A stretch of 64,000 bases of DNA from Paenibacillus sp. JJ-223 (GCF_927798175.1 NZ_CAKMMP010000015.1:62001-126000); one strand, 5' to 3'. Shown: positions 44,741-54,100, numbered from the stretch's first letter. Made by a program: numbers and translations. Notes: a model not told the origin generated them from the letters alone.

Positions 44741-46762
44741 TTACTTGGATGTCAGGCTCACTTGCGAAGCCGTCTTGTCCCAGTCCACTTTCATTCCCAA
44801 TGCCTCGGTAACGAGGCGAATCGGCACAAGCGTGCGATTGTTCTGAAGGATGGCCGGTGTGCCGAGATCCAGCGATGCGCCGTTTAGCGTGGCTGCACTG
44901 CTGCCGATCTTGATGACCAGCGTTTGCTCGCCCAGCTCGGCGGTTACGGTTTTCGCAGTTTTGTCCCAAGTGACCTTCGCACCCAACGCTTCAAGGATCG
45001 AATTCACAGGAACCATAACTCTTCCGTTTTTCAGAATCGGTGCCTGATTCGGGAACGACACCGTTTTGCCGTCCAGCGTTACGGAAATATCCTTGTTCGT
45101 TGAACCTGAGGAAGCATTGCCCGCAGCTGTTCCTGCACTCGTACCAGAAGAAGCATCCGTACCCGTTGATTCGCTTGCTCCATCGGACGTTTCCGGCAAT
45201 GGCGTTACTTCGCGTCCAAGCTGTTCCTGTAGGTTGGCCAGGCGGTTGAGCGCAAAGGTGGTCAAGGAGCCGGCTGCCATGTTACCCATGCCTTGCCCGC
45301 CGCCGAAACCGCCTTGCGGAGGCGTTGGCATGCTGCCTGCCGTGCTGCCGTTATCCCCGGCAGCCGCCGCCTCGTCGCTGCCATCCGCCGTTCCGCTTGC
45401 CGTACCGTCAGGTCTCGTCGGCGCTGTCGTTCCATCCGGAGGTGTCATGCCTTCAAACCCTTCAGGAGGCGTCATGCCCTCGAATCCGCCCATACTTCCC
45501 TCTCCTTCAGCATTTGCGGAATACGTAATGTTGGACTCGAACTGTTCCATCGTGTAGAACTTGCTTGGATCGGCTTCCACATACGGACGGATCAGGTCGG
45601 AAAGATCGGCGATCCGGTCTTGAATGCCTTCAAGGTAATCGGTCAGCTCATTCACGTAGCCGAGATACTTCGCTTTGTATTCCGGCACGGCCAGCAGGTT
45701 GCTGATCATTGGCACGCTATCCATGCTGATGCCCAGTACCGGTTCATCTAAGGATGCGGTCGTTGCATTTGTGTTTGTTGCGGTGGTGCCTGTCGTTCCA
45801 CGTCCACCGCCTCCAGCGGAGTATCCGTTGAAAGACATGTTAAAGTCCCACGGCACGACGCTGAATTTGCCGTTGGCGTCGCCGTATAACATGTAGTTAT
45901 GCCCTTTGTCCCCGTTGTAGCTGTCATAGTTGCCGAATACAACGTTCCCTGCAATATATTTGAGCGCGGAATCGACGTCCAGTACGCTCTCGATCTCGCC
46001 TTTTTCGCCATCAGGCATGTCATTCAGCACTTTAATGAAGTTTTTGAGCTTTGTTTTGTCCTTGTCGGAGCCCAAATCCTTTGTCAGGGTGCTGTACTCC
46101 TCATTTTCTTCATATTGCAGATAACTTCTCTCTTCCGTATCGTACAGAACGCCGTCTTCATATCCTTCGCCATAGTTCCGTTCCAGGTAGCTGTCGTCTA
46201 CCGACTCGACCCCGGTATAAAATCCGAACAACTCGCCGTTGATGTACAGGTTGACGAACGTCGTTTCCGGCACGTCCAACCCGATGCTGCGCAGTGCCTC
46301 ATAATGAAGGTATTCGCGCAGGTACGACGGGTCGGTGTAGTTGTTGTTCAGCACCATTTTGTCCAATCCGAGCAGCGTCTGGGTTTTATCGTATTTGTCG
46401 AACTTCAGTCTGAAGCTGTAACGGTCCGAATCCTCCATCGAGGCTACCGATCTCAGCGTCATGTTGCCTTTGGTGGAAAAACCGACGTTATCGAGCTTGT
46501 TGCCGTCTACCTCTACGCTTACACTTTTGTATTCCTTGTCCATCGGGCTGGCGAGAATGCTCTCCCAGTCCTCATCACTGATCGTCACCTTCACATCGAT
46601 CACGCGGTCTCCCTCAAACAGCGAAGAATACGCTGGCGTGGATGTTGTGCTTCCCTCTTCCGCGGCATAGGCGGTCGACGTTCCCAACGTCCATGCCAGA
46701 GGCGCCGCAACCATCGACAGCGACAGTGCCGCAGCTGCAAAACGTTTCATGACCCTATTCAC
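44741..46762 (-). CDS. CotH-like secreted protein with copper-amine-oxidase-N stalk domains
   Basis: A 673-residue exported protein (signal peptide about 34 residues, cleavage near STAYAAEE). Residues about 45-430 are a CotH-type kinase-like domain (STKGNMTLRS, DKMVLNNNYTDPSYLREYLHYEALR, VVPWDFNMSFNGY). Residues about 445-560 are a low-complexity Gly/Pro/Ser/Thr linker. The last 125 residues hold copper-amine-oxidase-N domains (ILKNGRVMVPVNSILEALGAKVTWD and ILQNNRTLVPIRLVTEALGMKVDWD), which bind cell-wall material. The start is GTG with AGGGAGGACTTGATAC. In spore-formers CotH phosphorylates coat proteins; here the stalk suggests cell-surface localisation. Confidence 0.84.
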   Translation of the reverse strand: MNRVMKRFAAAALSLSMVAAPLAWTLGTSTAYAAEEGSTTSTPAYSSLFEGDRVIDVKVTISDEDWESILASPMDKEYKSVSVEVDGNKLDNVGFSTKGNMTLRSVASMEDSDRYSFRLKFDKYDKTQTLLGLDKMVLNNNYTDPSYLREYLHYEALRSIGLDVPETTFVNLYINGELFGFYTGVESVDDSYLERNYGEGYEDGVLYDTEERSYLQYEENEEYSTLTKDLGSDKDKTKLKNFIKVLNDMPDGEKGEIESVLDVDSALKYIAGNVVFGNYDSYNGDKGHNYMLYGDANGKFSVVPWDFNMSFNGYSAGGGGRGTTGTTATNTNATTASLDEPVLGISMDSVPMISNLLAVPEYKAKYLGYVNELTDYLEGIQDRIADLSDLIRPYVEADPSKFYTMEQFESNITYSANAEGEGSMGGFEGMTPPEGFEGMTPPDGTTAPTRPDGTASGTADGSDEAAAAGDNGSTAGSMPTPPQGGFGGGQGMGNMAAGSLTTFALNRLANLQEQLGREVTPLPETSDGASESTGTDASSGTSAGTAAGNASSGSTNKDISVTLDGKTVSFPNQAPILKNGRVMVPVNSILEALGAKVTWDKTAKTVTAELGEQTLVIKIGSSAATLNGASLDLGTPAILQNNRTLVPIRLVTEALGMKVDWDKTASQVSLTSK

Positions 46763-47184
46763 GTATCAAGTCCTCCCTTTTGGTTTCTGTAAGCAAAACA
46801 TTGGCTTATATACCCAGTCTAGGAGACAAACCTTGAATGAATCTTAAATCCAAGAAGAAGTTAATCGTTGTAAATTTAATACCTGAGATTTGCGCAAATA
46901 TTCATTAATAAACATAAATGTGAAAGAAACGCGGAAAATGCGTTTCAAATGTTGGTCCTTTAGCACCCTTTTGATTCCAAAACTAACATAAAAGTTACTT
47001 AGTATCCGATATATTTCTTGAATGCCTCATGTTTGTACAGCTTATTTTAGTTAAATATACCCCCTCCAAATGAAATATATGGGAAATATGATATGAGCAC
47101 GTATAATACTTCCTTCATGGATAGGATTAAGCAAGTTGCACAAACATGAAAATTCGACAAATACAAACTAAAGAGGAGTGAACC
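46763..47184 (+). other. 422-bp AT-rich intergenic region before the chemoreceptor
   Basis: No gene is supported. It holds a hairpin GAAACGC / GCGTTTC at about 46926-46946 and a sigma-D-like -10 CCGATAT at about 46995, whose upstream TAAA is too close for a standard motility promoter. It ends in the chemoreceptor ribosome site AAAGAGGAGTGAACC. Confidence 0.4.
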
Positions 47185-48951
47185 ATGTTGTTTGCAAAGC
47201 TTCGATGGAGTACCCTTCCATTTTTCGCAAAAAACCTGATCATCTCGTTCGGCAGCATCACGCTGATCGGCATTATCCTGATTACGGCAGCATATCAGCT
47301 GCAAAAAAATATTTTGGTTGAACAGCTGCACGACCAGGCCACCGTCATTACCGAAAAATGGTACAACGACCTGGACACCGGCAAAGTCGCCGAGGCTGTC
47401 AACGAAAAAAGTTATTCCGGTCCCGTACAATCGGAACTTAGAACGTATCTGGACTCCATCCATGAGTTTTATCCAAACATCGCGCAAGCGTACATTTTCG
47501 GTTCGGAACTGGAGCAAGGTAACGGCACGTCCATTATTGCGGTTCCTACCAATTTGTTGGAGCCCTTTGAGGAGAGCAATCTGGCAGCAGGCGCAATGTA
47601 CCCTCTTCCCGAAAATAACGTCGTTGTCCTGGAACAAATGAAGATCGACGGCAAACCTGCCTTCAGCGATTTCTATACGGATGAATATGGAACATGGACC
47701 ACCTTGATGTATCCGATCAACAATGCCGACGGGTCCATTTACGCCGCTCTCTTTTTCGACGTCGATGCCAGCGCAGTTCCGAAAGGACTGGACAAACTGC
47801 TTACATACGGTTTGATGTTCCTTATCGGCTTCCTGCTTCTGTTCATGGTGCTTCAGTACGTTCTGTTGAAAAAGACACTGCGTCCGATCCGCAACCTGAT
47901 GAAGGGCATCGAAGAAGTCAGCACGGGCAACCTCGACGTATCCATCCAAACGGGACGGGACGATCTGGGCATCATCAACGAAAAATTCAATACGATGATC
48001 GAACGCATCAACAATACGATGTTCAAGGTGAAAACGACGTCGGGCCACCTCTCGGACTCGTCCAAAAAGCTGTTGGAGATCTCGGCCGCGAACAACGAAA
48101 ACATTCAATCGATCAGCAGCAACATCCGCGAAATCTCTGCGGGACTCCGCTCACAGAATCTGGCTACCGTAGAAAGCGCCCGTGCCATGACCGAAATGTC
48201 CACAGTGGTGCAGACGATCGCCAGCAGCTCGGCAGACGCGGCCGACGAAGCGCTGACCATGGAGCAGCGCTCCAATTCCGGCCATGAGATCATGCAGCAA
48301 GTCATTGATCAGATGCGCCTGATATCCGGCGCGGTACAGAACACGTACGCGTCCATCCAATCCTTGGAGAACCGTTCCAACGAGATTAGCAGCATCGTCA
48401 ATATCATTACCGACATTGCCGGGCAAACCAACCTGCTTGCCCTGAACGCTTCCATCGAAGCGGCGCGCGTCGGCGAAGAAGGCAGAGGATTTGCAGTGGT
48501 GGCCGGAGAAGTCCGGAAACTTGCAGAACAATCTCAGGAATCGGCCACGCAGATCCGTGCTCTTATTGACGAGATCCAGAGAGACATCTTGCAGTCCGCC
48601 GAAGCGATGCAGCTCGGTTCCCAAGAGGTTGAAAAAGGGATGAGCGTGACTAGCGAAACCGGCGTATTCTTCGAGGATATCCTGTCTGCGACGGGCAAAG
48701 TCGCCAATCAGATTCAGGACATCTCCAGCTCCACCCAAGAAATTTCGGCCAGCACGGAGCAAATGTCCGCCACGGCGGATGAACTGTCCTCGAGCGTCAG
48801 CAAGGCGGCAAGCAGCACGAAACAGATCGAGCAATCTGTGGCCGAGCAGGAAGCCTCCATGGCCTCCATCGTTACAGCTTCCGACGAGCTGTCCGCGGTT
48901 TCGGAGCAGCTGCAGGAACTGATCTCGTTCTTTAAGGTGAAAGGAAACTGA
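47185..48951 (+). CDS. Methyl-accepting chemotaxis protein
   Basis: A 588-residue transmembrane chemoreceptor: one helix at residues 15-40, a 150-residue extracellular sensor domain of Cache type, a second helix at 210-235, HAMP (LRPIRNLMKGIEEVSTGNLDV), and a long cytoplasmic coiled coil with the signalling tip IAGQTNLLALNASIEAARVGEEGRGFAVVAGEVRKLAEQS. It passes ligand state to CheA. The gene stands alone with its own strong terminator. The ligand is unknown. Confidence 0.9.
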   Translation: MLFAKLRWSTLPFFAKNLIISFGSITLIGIILITAAYQLQKNILVEQLHDQATVITEKWYNDLDTGKVAEAVNEKSYSGPVQSELRTYLDSIHEFYPNIAQAYIFGSELEQGNGTSIIAVPTNLLEPFEESNLAAGAMYPLPENNVVVLEQMKIDGKPAFSDFYTDEYGTWTTLMYPINNADGSIYAALFFDVDASAVPKGLDKLLTYGLMFLIGFLLLFMVLQYVLLKKTLRPIRNLMKGIEEVSTGNLDVSIQTGRDDLGIINEKFNTMIERINNTMFKVKTTSGHLSDSSKKLLEISAANNENIQSISSNIREISAGLRSQNLATVESARAMTEMSTVVQTIASSSADAADEALTMEQRSNSGHEIMQQVIDQMRLISGAVQNTYASIQSLENRSNEISSIVNIITDIAGQTNLLALNASIEAARVGEEGRGFAVVAGEVRKLAEQSQESATQIRALIDEIQRDILQSAEAMQLGSQEVEKGMSVTSETGVFFEDILSATGKVANQIQDISSSTQEISASTEQMSATADELSSSVSKAASSTKQIEQSVAEQEASMASIVTASDELSAVSEQLQELISFFKVKGN

Positions 48952-48991
48952 TCAGTTTCTAACCGACCAAAAAAGAAGACCATTATTACGC

Positions 48992-49038
48992 AAAAAACCA
49001 AGGCATCTGAGTTGTTGACTCGATGCCTTGGTTTTTTT
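48992..49038 (+). terminator. Strong terminator of the chemoreceptor gene
   Basis: Perfect stem AAAAAACCAAGGCATC / GATGCCTTGGTTTTTT with a 15-nt loop and a long T run. Confidence 0.9.
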
Positions 49039-49108
49039 GTTGGTTGCTGGTGCCTGGGAGTGTGACTGGAAGAAGAAGATTACAGCTTTAGCTTTATCAG
49101 CTTCAAAA

Positions 49109-49200
49109 GTTCAACCCACGCACTGCGTATGGATATCGGGGCAAACATCCTGCCCCGCCCCTTTACAATTTCAATCCACGCACTCCATACGGAGTGCGAC
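49109..49200 (-). CRISPR. Orphan mini-array: one repeat, one spacer, one degenerate repeat
   Basis: A full 33-bp repeat (49168-49200) identical to those of the main arrays with the CGG-type loop, and a degenerate copy (49109-49133) with GTTCAACCCACGCACTGC. The 34-bp spacer between them is 49134-49167. The leader lies on the right, so transcription is on the minus strand as in the main arrays. No cas gene is within 6 kb. Confidence 0.8.
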
Positions 49201-49393
49201 AGCGAAAAAAGACGTATATGTCTTTCTCCTAAACAATTTAACACGTTATTCCGCAACTTCCAATGATCAATACCCCCTATTCATGCTAACTTCCTGCGAC
49301 AGGTGTTGCCAAAAGGTTATGATTCGCTAAATTTCGACAAATTCTGAGGTGCGAATCCCCTAGGAAAACCATGTGAGCTTGAGATTCGCACCT
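49201..49393 (-). promoter_or_regulatory. Leader of the orphan mini-array
   Basis: Begins AGCGAAAAAAGACG next to the repeat, as in the other leaders, and ends with the shared inverted repeat AGGTGCGAA (49347-49355) / TTCGCACCT (49385-49393). The middle has diverged, so it may no longer function. Confidence 0.65.
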
Positions 49394-49439
49394 GATTACA
49401 GACTGAATCAACCTTTGTCTGAGTTGCAGCAATCCTGCC

Positions 49440-49790
49440 TTACATCCCTATAATCCCCACGTCACCACCCGACATGGATACCTCGTTGAACAAAAAGACC
49501 ATAAACAAAAGCAGCACAAACAGTATCGCATAAATAAGCGTGCCAATGATGCCGCATACCAGGCCCGCAATGGCCATTCCCCGTCCTTGTTCCAGATTGC
49601 GTTGGATCTCTTTAAGAGACAACGACGCAAAAATAATGGCAGCAATGCCGATCAGGAGCCCCACGTACGGAGTGATGATCGATAATATGCCCAAGACCAA
49701 AGCGGCAATGGATTTACCGTTCGTCTTTGGTCCATAAGGCGGAGGTGGGGTTAATCTATGCTGATTCCAACCAGGTTGATGCTGTTCCAA
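49440..49790 (-). CDS. DUF4190-type membrane protein
   Basis: A 116-residue protein, TTG start with GGGAGGGTTTAC. After a Pro/Gln-rich N-terminus (HRLTPPPPYGPKTNGKS) there are two long hydrophobic segments with IAALVLGILSIITPYVGLLIGIAAIIFASLSLKEI and the characteristic GRGMAIAGLVCGIIG motif of DUF4190. Function of the family is unknown. A close paralogue is at 53753-54100. Confidence 0.8.
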   Translation of the reverse strand: MEQHQPGWNQHRLTPPPPYGPKTNGKSIAALVLGILSIITPYVGLLIGIAAIIFASLSLKEIQRNLEQGRGMAIAGLVCGIIGTLIYAILFVLLLFMVFLFNEVSMSGGDVGIIGM

Positions 49791-49843
49791 AGTAAACCCT
49801 CCCTACTTCTCTTCAATAACCCCCATTACTAGGGTACTGATAT

Positions 49844-50392
49844 TCAGTTCGTCAAGAAACCATCCCACTGCCAGCCCCCATCTTCGGCACGAATGTAATT
49901 GAATACCAACTCCGCGTACCCTTCATCATAGAGCCGAGCCAGCATGAGAACAGAGCGATTCGCTTCTTCCTGATGGTACCCTCTGAACTCCAAATCTCCC
50001 GGACGGACGTTCTTCAGAAATGCCGTTTCGTATTTATGCTCGCCGTCTTCAAAGCGGATCGAATTTTGCGCTTTGAGGATGTCAACATGAGAAGAAGCCA
50101 CGGACTCCATGTAAGCATAGTCCTCGTTTTCCATGGCGGAAATCAGCTTGAATGCCAGATTCATCGTCTCCCGGATGTTCTCCTGCAATTCCTCTTCATT
50201 CACCAGACCAGCATCCTGCGCTTCTAATTGCTGCGTTAACTTTGCATTTTCATTCCGCAGTTGTTCCAGCTCATCCATGTTGCTTGCCTCACTGCCGATC
50301 CCCTCAAGACGGGAAGTTTCCGTCGCTTCTTTCTCACCATAGCAGCCTGTCAACGAGAGCCCAAGCAGCAGCCAAATGCCTAACCTTTTCAT
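49844..50392 (-). CDS. Lipoprotein of unknown function
   Basis: A 182-residue lipoprotein from the ATG at 50392 (GGGGGGACGTC), with signal peptide LGIWLLLGLSLTGC. A coiled-coil segment (LEQLRNENAKLTQQLEAQ) is followed by a small alpha/beta domain with a SnoaL/NTF2-like feel (AYMESVASSHVDILK ... LMLARLYDEGYAELVFNYIRAEDGGWQWDGF). Its role is unknown. It may be co-transcribed with the DUF4190 gene 54 bp downstream. Confidence 0.68.
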   Translation of the reverse strand: MKRLGIWLLLGLSLTGCYGEKEATETSRLEGIGSEASNMDELEQLRNENAKLTQQLEAQDAGLVNEEELQENIRETMNLAFKLISAMENEDYAYMESVASSHVDILKAQNSIRFEDGEHKYETAFLKNVRPGDLEFRGYHQEEANRSVLMLARLYDEGYAELVFNYIRAEDGGWQWDGFLTN

Positions 50393-50550
50393 GACGTCCC
50401 CCCTATTCACAAAAAGTACCATAATCACCCAATAGGTGGATGACATTATTGTTACTCCCTCTTTTCATTTCCCATTTCCTCTATTACCTTCCAAAAGTAT
50501 GACGAACATCACATGCGGATCTCTGGTCCAGATGCTACAGTTAATTCGAC

Positions 50551-50579
50551 CAAATGACCAATATAGTAAATCGGTCAAT
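50551..50579 (+). promoter_or_regulatory. Candidate TetR operator upstream of the TetR/YhgE operon
   Basis: Inverted repeat AAATGACCAAT / ATCGGTCAATT, nine of eleven positions symmetrical, 65 bp before the TetR start. Autoregulation is inferred. Confidence 0.5.
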
Positions 50580-50642
50580 TCCTTAAATCAGGTACAACAG
50601 TACATGAGATCAACACCCTTTCTGACAAGGAGGTGAATATGC

Positions 50643-51221
50643 ATGGCCGATATCAACCGAAGGCAGCAGGTCGTCTCCGCTGCGGAGAAATCCTTCTCCC
50701 TGTTTGGCTATAAGGCGACGACCATGGAGCAAGTGGCCAGACTGGCGCATGTGGGCAAAGGTACGATTTACAATTTTTTCGAAAACAAAGAAGAGCTGTT
50801 CCGCGAAATTTTGCACTCCATCATTGCCGACATGAAACGAATTACGGAGCAAACCGTGAAAGAAGAGCACTCTTTTCTCGACAATGTGCATGAGAGCATG
50901 GATGTTTTGCTGGAGTACAGGCAGGAGCACGAGCTGTTATTGAAGCTCTTTCAGGAGGTTCATGATTTCGGAACGCCGCAGGCGAAGGAAGGGCTGCAAA
51001 AGGTGGAAACGGCGATTCTCGAATATTTGGAGCGGCAGGTCAAACGTGCAATGACATTGGGACAGATCAGGCAGGAAGACCCGAAGATCGTCGCATTTGT
51101 GCTGTTTAAGCTGTACGTCACCCTGGCCTCCGATTGGAACAAAGTGCATCCTGCGCTCCATAAGGAGCAGATTAAGGCATTTGTCGGGCCGTTCCTCAAG
51201 AACGGACTATCCCCGAATTAG
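50643..51221 (+). CDS. TetR-family transcriptional regulator
   Basis: A 192-residue regulator with the N-terminal HTH (VVSAAEKSFSLFGYKATTMEQVARLAHVGKGTIYNFFENKEELFREIL) and an all-helical ligand domain. Its start has the site AAGGAGGTGAATATGC. It precedes a YhgE/Pip gene by 58 bp and probably represses it; a palindrome upstream is the likely operator. Confidence 0.9.
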   Translation: MADINRRQQVVSAAEKSFSLFGYKATTMEQVARLAHVGKGTIYNFFENKEELFREILHSIIADMKRITEQTVKEEHSFLDNVHESMDVLLEYRQEHELLLKLFQEVHDFGTPQAKEGLQKVETAILEYLERQVKRAMTLGQIRQEDPKIVAFVLFKLYVTLASDWNKVHPALHKEQIKAFVGPFLKNGLSPN

Positions 51222-51279
51222 AGGAACCCGCGCATGCAATCCATATAGAGAGAACAAGAAACGATGGGGAGAGAACATC

Positions 51280-53466
51280 ATGAAATCAATGACTGTGTTT
51301 TTCCGGGAACTCGGGTCCGCCCTCAGAAAACCGAAAGTAATCATACCGATTGTCGTTGTGCTGTTTATTCCGGTGTTGTACAGCGGCATGTTTTTGGAAG
51401 CTTTCTGGGACCCCTACGGCAAAATGAACGAACTGCCTGTCGCGGTGGTCAACAATGACCAAGGGGCAACCTATAATGAGCAAACGTTGGAAGTCGGGCA
51501 GAATCTGGTCGACGAGCTGAAGAAAAGCGATGACTTCAACTGGCAGTTCGTCTCGCGCGAACAGGCCGACGAGGGCATGAGGGATAACGCGTATTATATG
51601 ACGATCGTAATCCCTGAGGACTTTTCCGCCCGTGCAACGACCTTGATGGACGATCATCCCGAGCCTGCCGAACTGATCTATGAACCAAACGAAGGATACA
51701 ACTTCCTCGCAGGCCAGATCGGGGGAACGGCGGTAAAACAGATCAAAGCCAAAGTGTCCGCCAAAGTCACGGAAACCTATACGGAAACGCTGCTCGACCA
51801 GGTAGCCGTCATCTCGGACGGACTGGCAGATGCGGGGGACGGTGCCGGACAGTTGAGCGACGGGGCATCCCGTTTGCATGATGGAACAACCACGCTCAAG
51901 GAAAATCTGGCGAAGCTCGCCAGCGGCGCGGGCAAGCTGGAAAACGGTTCGCAAACGCTGCAAACCGGCGCGAAACAATTGGCGCAAGGCGTCGGCAAAC
52001 TGCATGACGCCGCAACTACTCTCTCGGGCGGTTTGTCCCGGTTGTCCGATGCGGGGGACCAACTGACGGCAGGAGCCGCCAAAGTGTCCGCCGGAGGACA
52101 GCCGCTGCTGAGCGGTGCCAAGGCCGCGCGTGACGGCGCAGCCAAGCTCGATGCAGGCCTGGCCTCGTCCGAGGCAGGCGCGGCGAAGCTCACCGCCGGA
52201 CTGCAGACCTCGGTGGCGGGCAGCGGCCAAGTCGCCGATGGTGCGAAAGCGTTGGCCCAAGGGCTCGAGCAGCTCGCGCAGAGCAGCCCGCAACTGGCGG
52301 CAACCCCCGAAGTGCAGAAGCTGCTCGCCGCAAGCCAGGCCGTTGCCGCAGGCAGCGAGCAGGTTTATCAGGGCGGGCAGCAGCTCGTTGAAGGCAGCCG
52401 GACGCTGGAAGCTGCCCAGCAGCAGCTGCATCAGGGCAGTTCGCAGCTTGTGCAGGGCCAGGAGCAATTGCTGCAAGGGGTATCGCAGCTGGCCGATGGG
52501 CAGGATCAGCTCGCGAACAATATGAAGCAATTCAACGCCAAGCTGGCCGAAGCCGCGGCGGGTGGAGCAAAGCTCGCTCAGGGCACCGGACAGTTAAACG
52601 CCAGCACCGGTCGGCTCACCGATGGCGTGCAGCAGCTCGCTGGAGGCATCGCAACGGTTGCGGACGGCTCCCGCCAACTGGATGAAGGCGCGGGCAAACT
52701 CAACGATGCCACCGTCAAGCTGGCTGACGGATCAGGTACGCTGGCCGACAAGTTAAATGAAGCAGCAGAGGAAACGTCCAGCGTCACCAAAACAGATGAA
52801 CTTGTTTCCATGTACGCGCAGCCGGTTCAGGTCGAAGAACAGAAATATAATGAAGTTCCGAACTATGGTACGGGATTCTCGCCATACTTCATGTCCCTGG
52901 GTCTATTCGTCGGTGCGCTGATCGCCACACTGGTCGTGCCGGTGCGTGACGGCGCCGTGGCTGAAGCCAGCAGCTGGAATCGGTTCGTCAGCAAAACGCT
53001 GGCATTCAGCCTCATGAGCGCGGCGCAGTCGCTGCTGGCCTCCCTGCTTGTGCTTTACGGACTCGGGCTGGAGGTCCAAAGCGTTCCGCTCTTCCTGCTG
53101 TTCAGCTTTGTGACCAGCTTGACCTTCATGTTCATCATACAAGCGCTGGTGACCTGGCTGGATAATCCGGGACGTTTCATCGCCATTCTGATGTTGATTT
53201 TCCAACTGACCACCAGTGCCGGAACCTTCCCGCTGGAGCTCATTCCGGATTGGATGAAAGGCTTCAATCCATGGCTGCCGATGACCTATTCGGTAACAGG
53301 CTACAAAGCGATCATTAGCAGCGGCTTGTTCGGCGTAGCCTGGGATCAACTCGGAATCATGTGCATTTTTGCCGTCATCGGCCTTGGTGCCACGTTTGCG
53401 TATTTCATGAAACACCGTACAGGGAACGTCGAACAAGTTCAAGGCGAAGCGGCGTTTCATGCTTAG
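51280..53466 (+). CDS. YhgE/Pip-type membrane protein
   Basis: A 728-residue protein from the ATG at 51280 (GGGGAGAGAACATC). The N-terminal helix and the Pip signature (VVLFIPVLYSGMFLEAFWDPYGKMNELPVAVVNNDQGA) open an ABC-2-like extracellular domain. Residues about 180-500 are a long helical stalk rich in Gly/Ala/Leu/Gln with a repeated LxxGxxxL pattern (QLSDGASRLHDGTTTL and so on). Five to six helices follow at the C-terminus. Such proteins resemble the phage-infection protein and the ESX/YukC-YhgE group, and are often under TetR control. Possible roles are phage receptor or lipid/peptide export. Confidence 0.86.
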   Translation: MKSMTVFFRELGSALRKPKVIIPIVVVLFIPVLYSGMFLEAFWDPYGKMNELPVAVVNNDQGATYNEQTLEVGQNLVDELKKSDDFNWQFVSREQADEGMRDNAYYMTIVIPEDFSARATTLMDDHPEPAELIYEPNEGYNFLAGQIGGTAVKQIKAKVSAKVTETYTETLLDQVAVISDGLADAGDGAGQLSDGASRLHDGTTTLKENLAKLASGAGKLENGSQTLQTGAKQLAQGVGKLHDAATTLSGGLSRLSDAGDQLTAGAAKVSAGGQPLLSGAKAARDGAAKLDAGLASSEAGAAKLTAGLQTSVAGSGQVADGAKALAQGLEQLAQSSPQLAATPEVQKLLAASQAVAAGSEQVYQGGQQLVEGSRTLEAAQQQLHQGSSQLVQGQEQLLQGVSQLADGQDQLANNMKQFNAKLAEAAAGGAKLAQGTGQLNASTGRLTDGVQQLAGGIATVADGSRQLDEGAGKLNDATVKLADGSGTLADKLNEAAEETSSVTKTDELVSMYAQPVQVEEQKYNEVPNYGTGFSPYFMSLGLFVGALIATLVVPVRDGAVAEASSWNRFVSKTLAFSLMSAAQSLLASLLVLYGLGLEVQSVPLFLLFSFVTSLTFMFIIQALVTWLDNPGRFIAILMLIFQLTTSAGTFPLELIPDWMKGFNPWLPMTYSVTGYKAIISSGLFGVAWDQLGIMCIFAVIGLGATFAYFMKHRTGNVEQVQGEAAFHA

Positions 53467-53498
53467 GTTTTATCAGTAAACGTACAATCGTTAATAGA

Positions 53499-53577
53499 GC
53501 AAGGCATGCATGAAATGTTCGCCCAACTCGGTCCAATCGTTGGAGGGTGATGCTTCATGCACGGCCTTGCTTTTTTT
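53499..53577 (+). terminator. Terminator of the TetR/YhgE operon
   Basis: Arms AGCAAGG / CCTTGCT with an inner stem TGCATGAA / TTCATGCA, followed by seven T. Confidence 0.65.
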
Positions 53578-53632
53578 GAAATGTAACTGGCCTTCATTGG
53601 TTGGATGCTGCCTCATCTTCCCTTACCACGCC

Positions 53633-53685
53633 AAAAAAAGACGATCTACAGATCATCCGCAAATGACCTGAAGACCGTCTTTTTA
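53633..53685 (-). terminator. Terminator of the second DUF4190 gene
   Basis: AAAAAAAGACG / CGTCTTTTT arms around an internal ACAGATCAT / ATGACCTGA partner; T run on the minus strand. Confidence 0.6.
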
Positions 53686-53752
53686 TCATCCAAACTAAGA
53701 TGTCAGTATGACCATGCAATCAGAATGGCCGACTCCATCTCTCAATGGGGCT

Positions 53753-54100
53753 TTAGTAGCCGTAATAACTGCTTCCGGCAGCTGCCGCGAAGAAGACAAT
53801 GAGAAGAATCAGCATAATGATGGCATAAATCGCTGTACCGATGATTCCGCAGACGAGACCGGCGATGGCCAGTCCTTTCCCCTGCTCCATGCGAACCTTG
53901 AGTTCTTTGAGGGCCAGTGCTGCAAAGATGATGGCAACGATCCCGATCAAAAATCCAAGGTATGGAATCATGATGGACAATATCCCCAAAACGAGTGCGG
54001 CAATCGATTTGCCATTCGTTTTCAGCGGCATATATGGTGGTGGCGGTGGCATGAGTGGATCATGAAAATTCTGATCCCAATCATTCTGACGATGTTCCAA
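53753..54100 (-). CDS. DUF4190-type membrane protein, paralogue
   Basis: A 115-residue paralogue of the protein at 49440-49790, with the same TTG start, GGGGAGGATTTACC site and the core IAALVLGILSIMIPYLGFLIGIVAIIFAALALKEL plus GKGLAIAGLVCGIIG. The N-terminal PPPPPYMPLKTNGKS matches too. The C-terminus ends in AAAAGSSYYGY. The two copies flank the lipoprotein and TetR/YhgE genes. Function is unknown. Confidence 0.82.
   Translation of the reverse strand: MEHRQNDWDQNFHDPLMPPPPPYMPLKTNGKSIAALVLGILSIMIPYLGFLIGIVAIIFAALALKELKVRMEQGKGLAIAGLVCGIIGTAIYAIIMLILLIVFFAAAAGSSYYGY

Noticed and set aside
46980..47010. Sigma-D (motility) promoter before the chemoreceptor
   Set aside because: The CCGATAT -10 is present, but the TAAA upstream is 12-13 bp away instead of about 15, and the distance to the gene is 180 bp.
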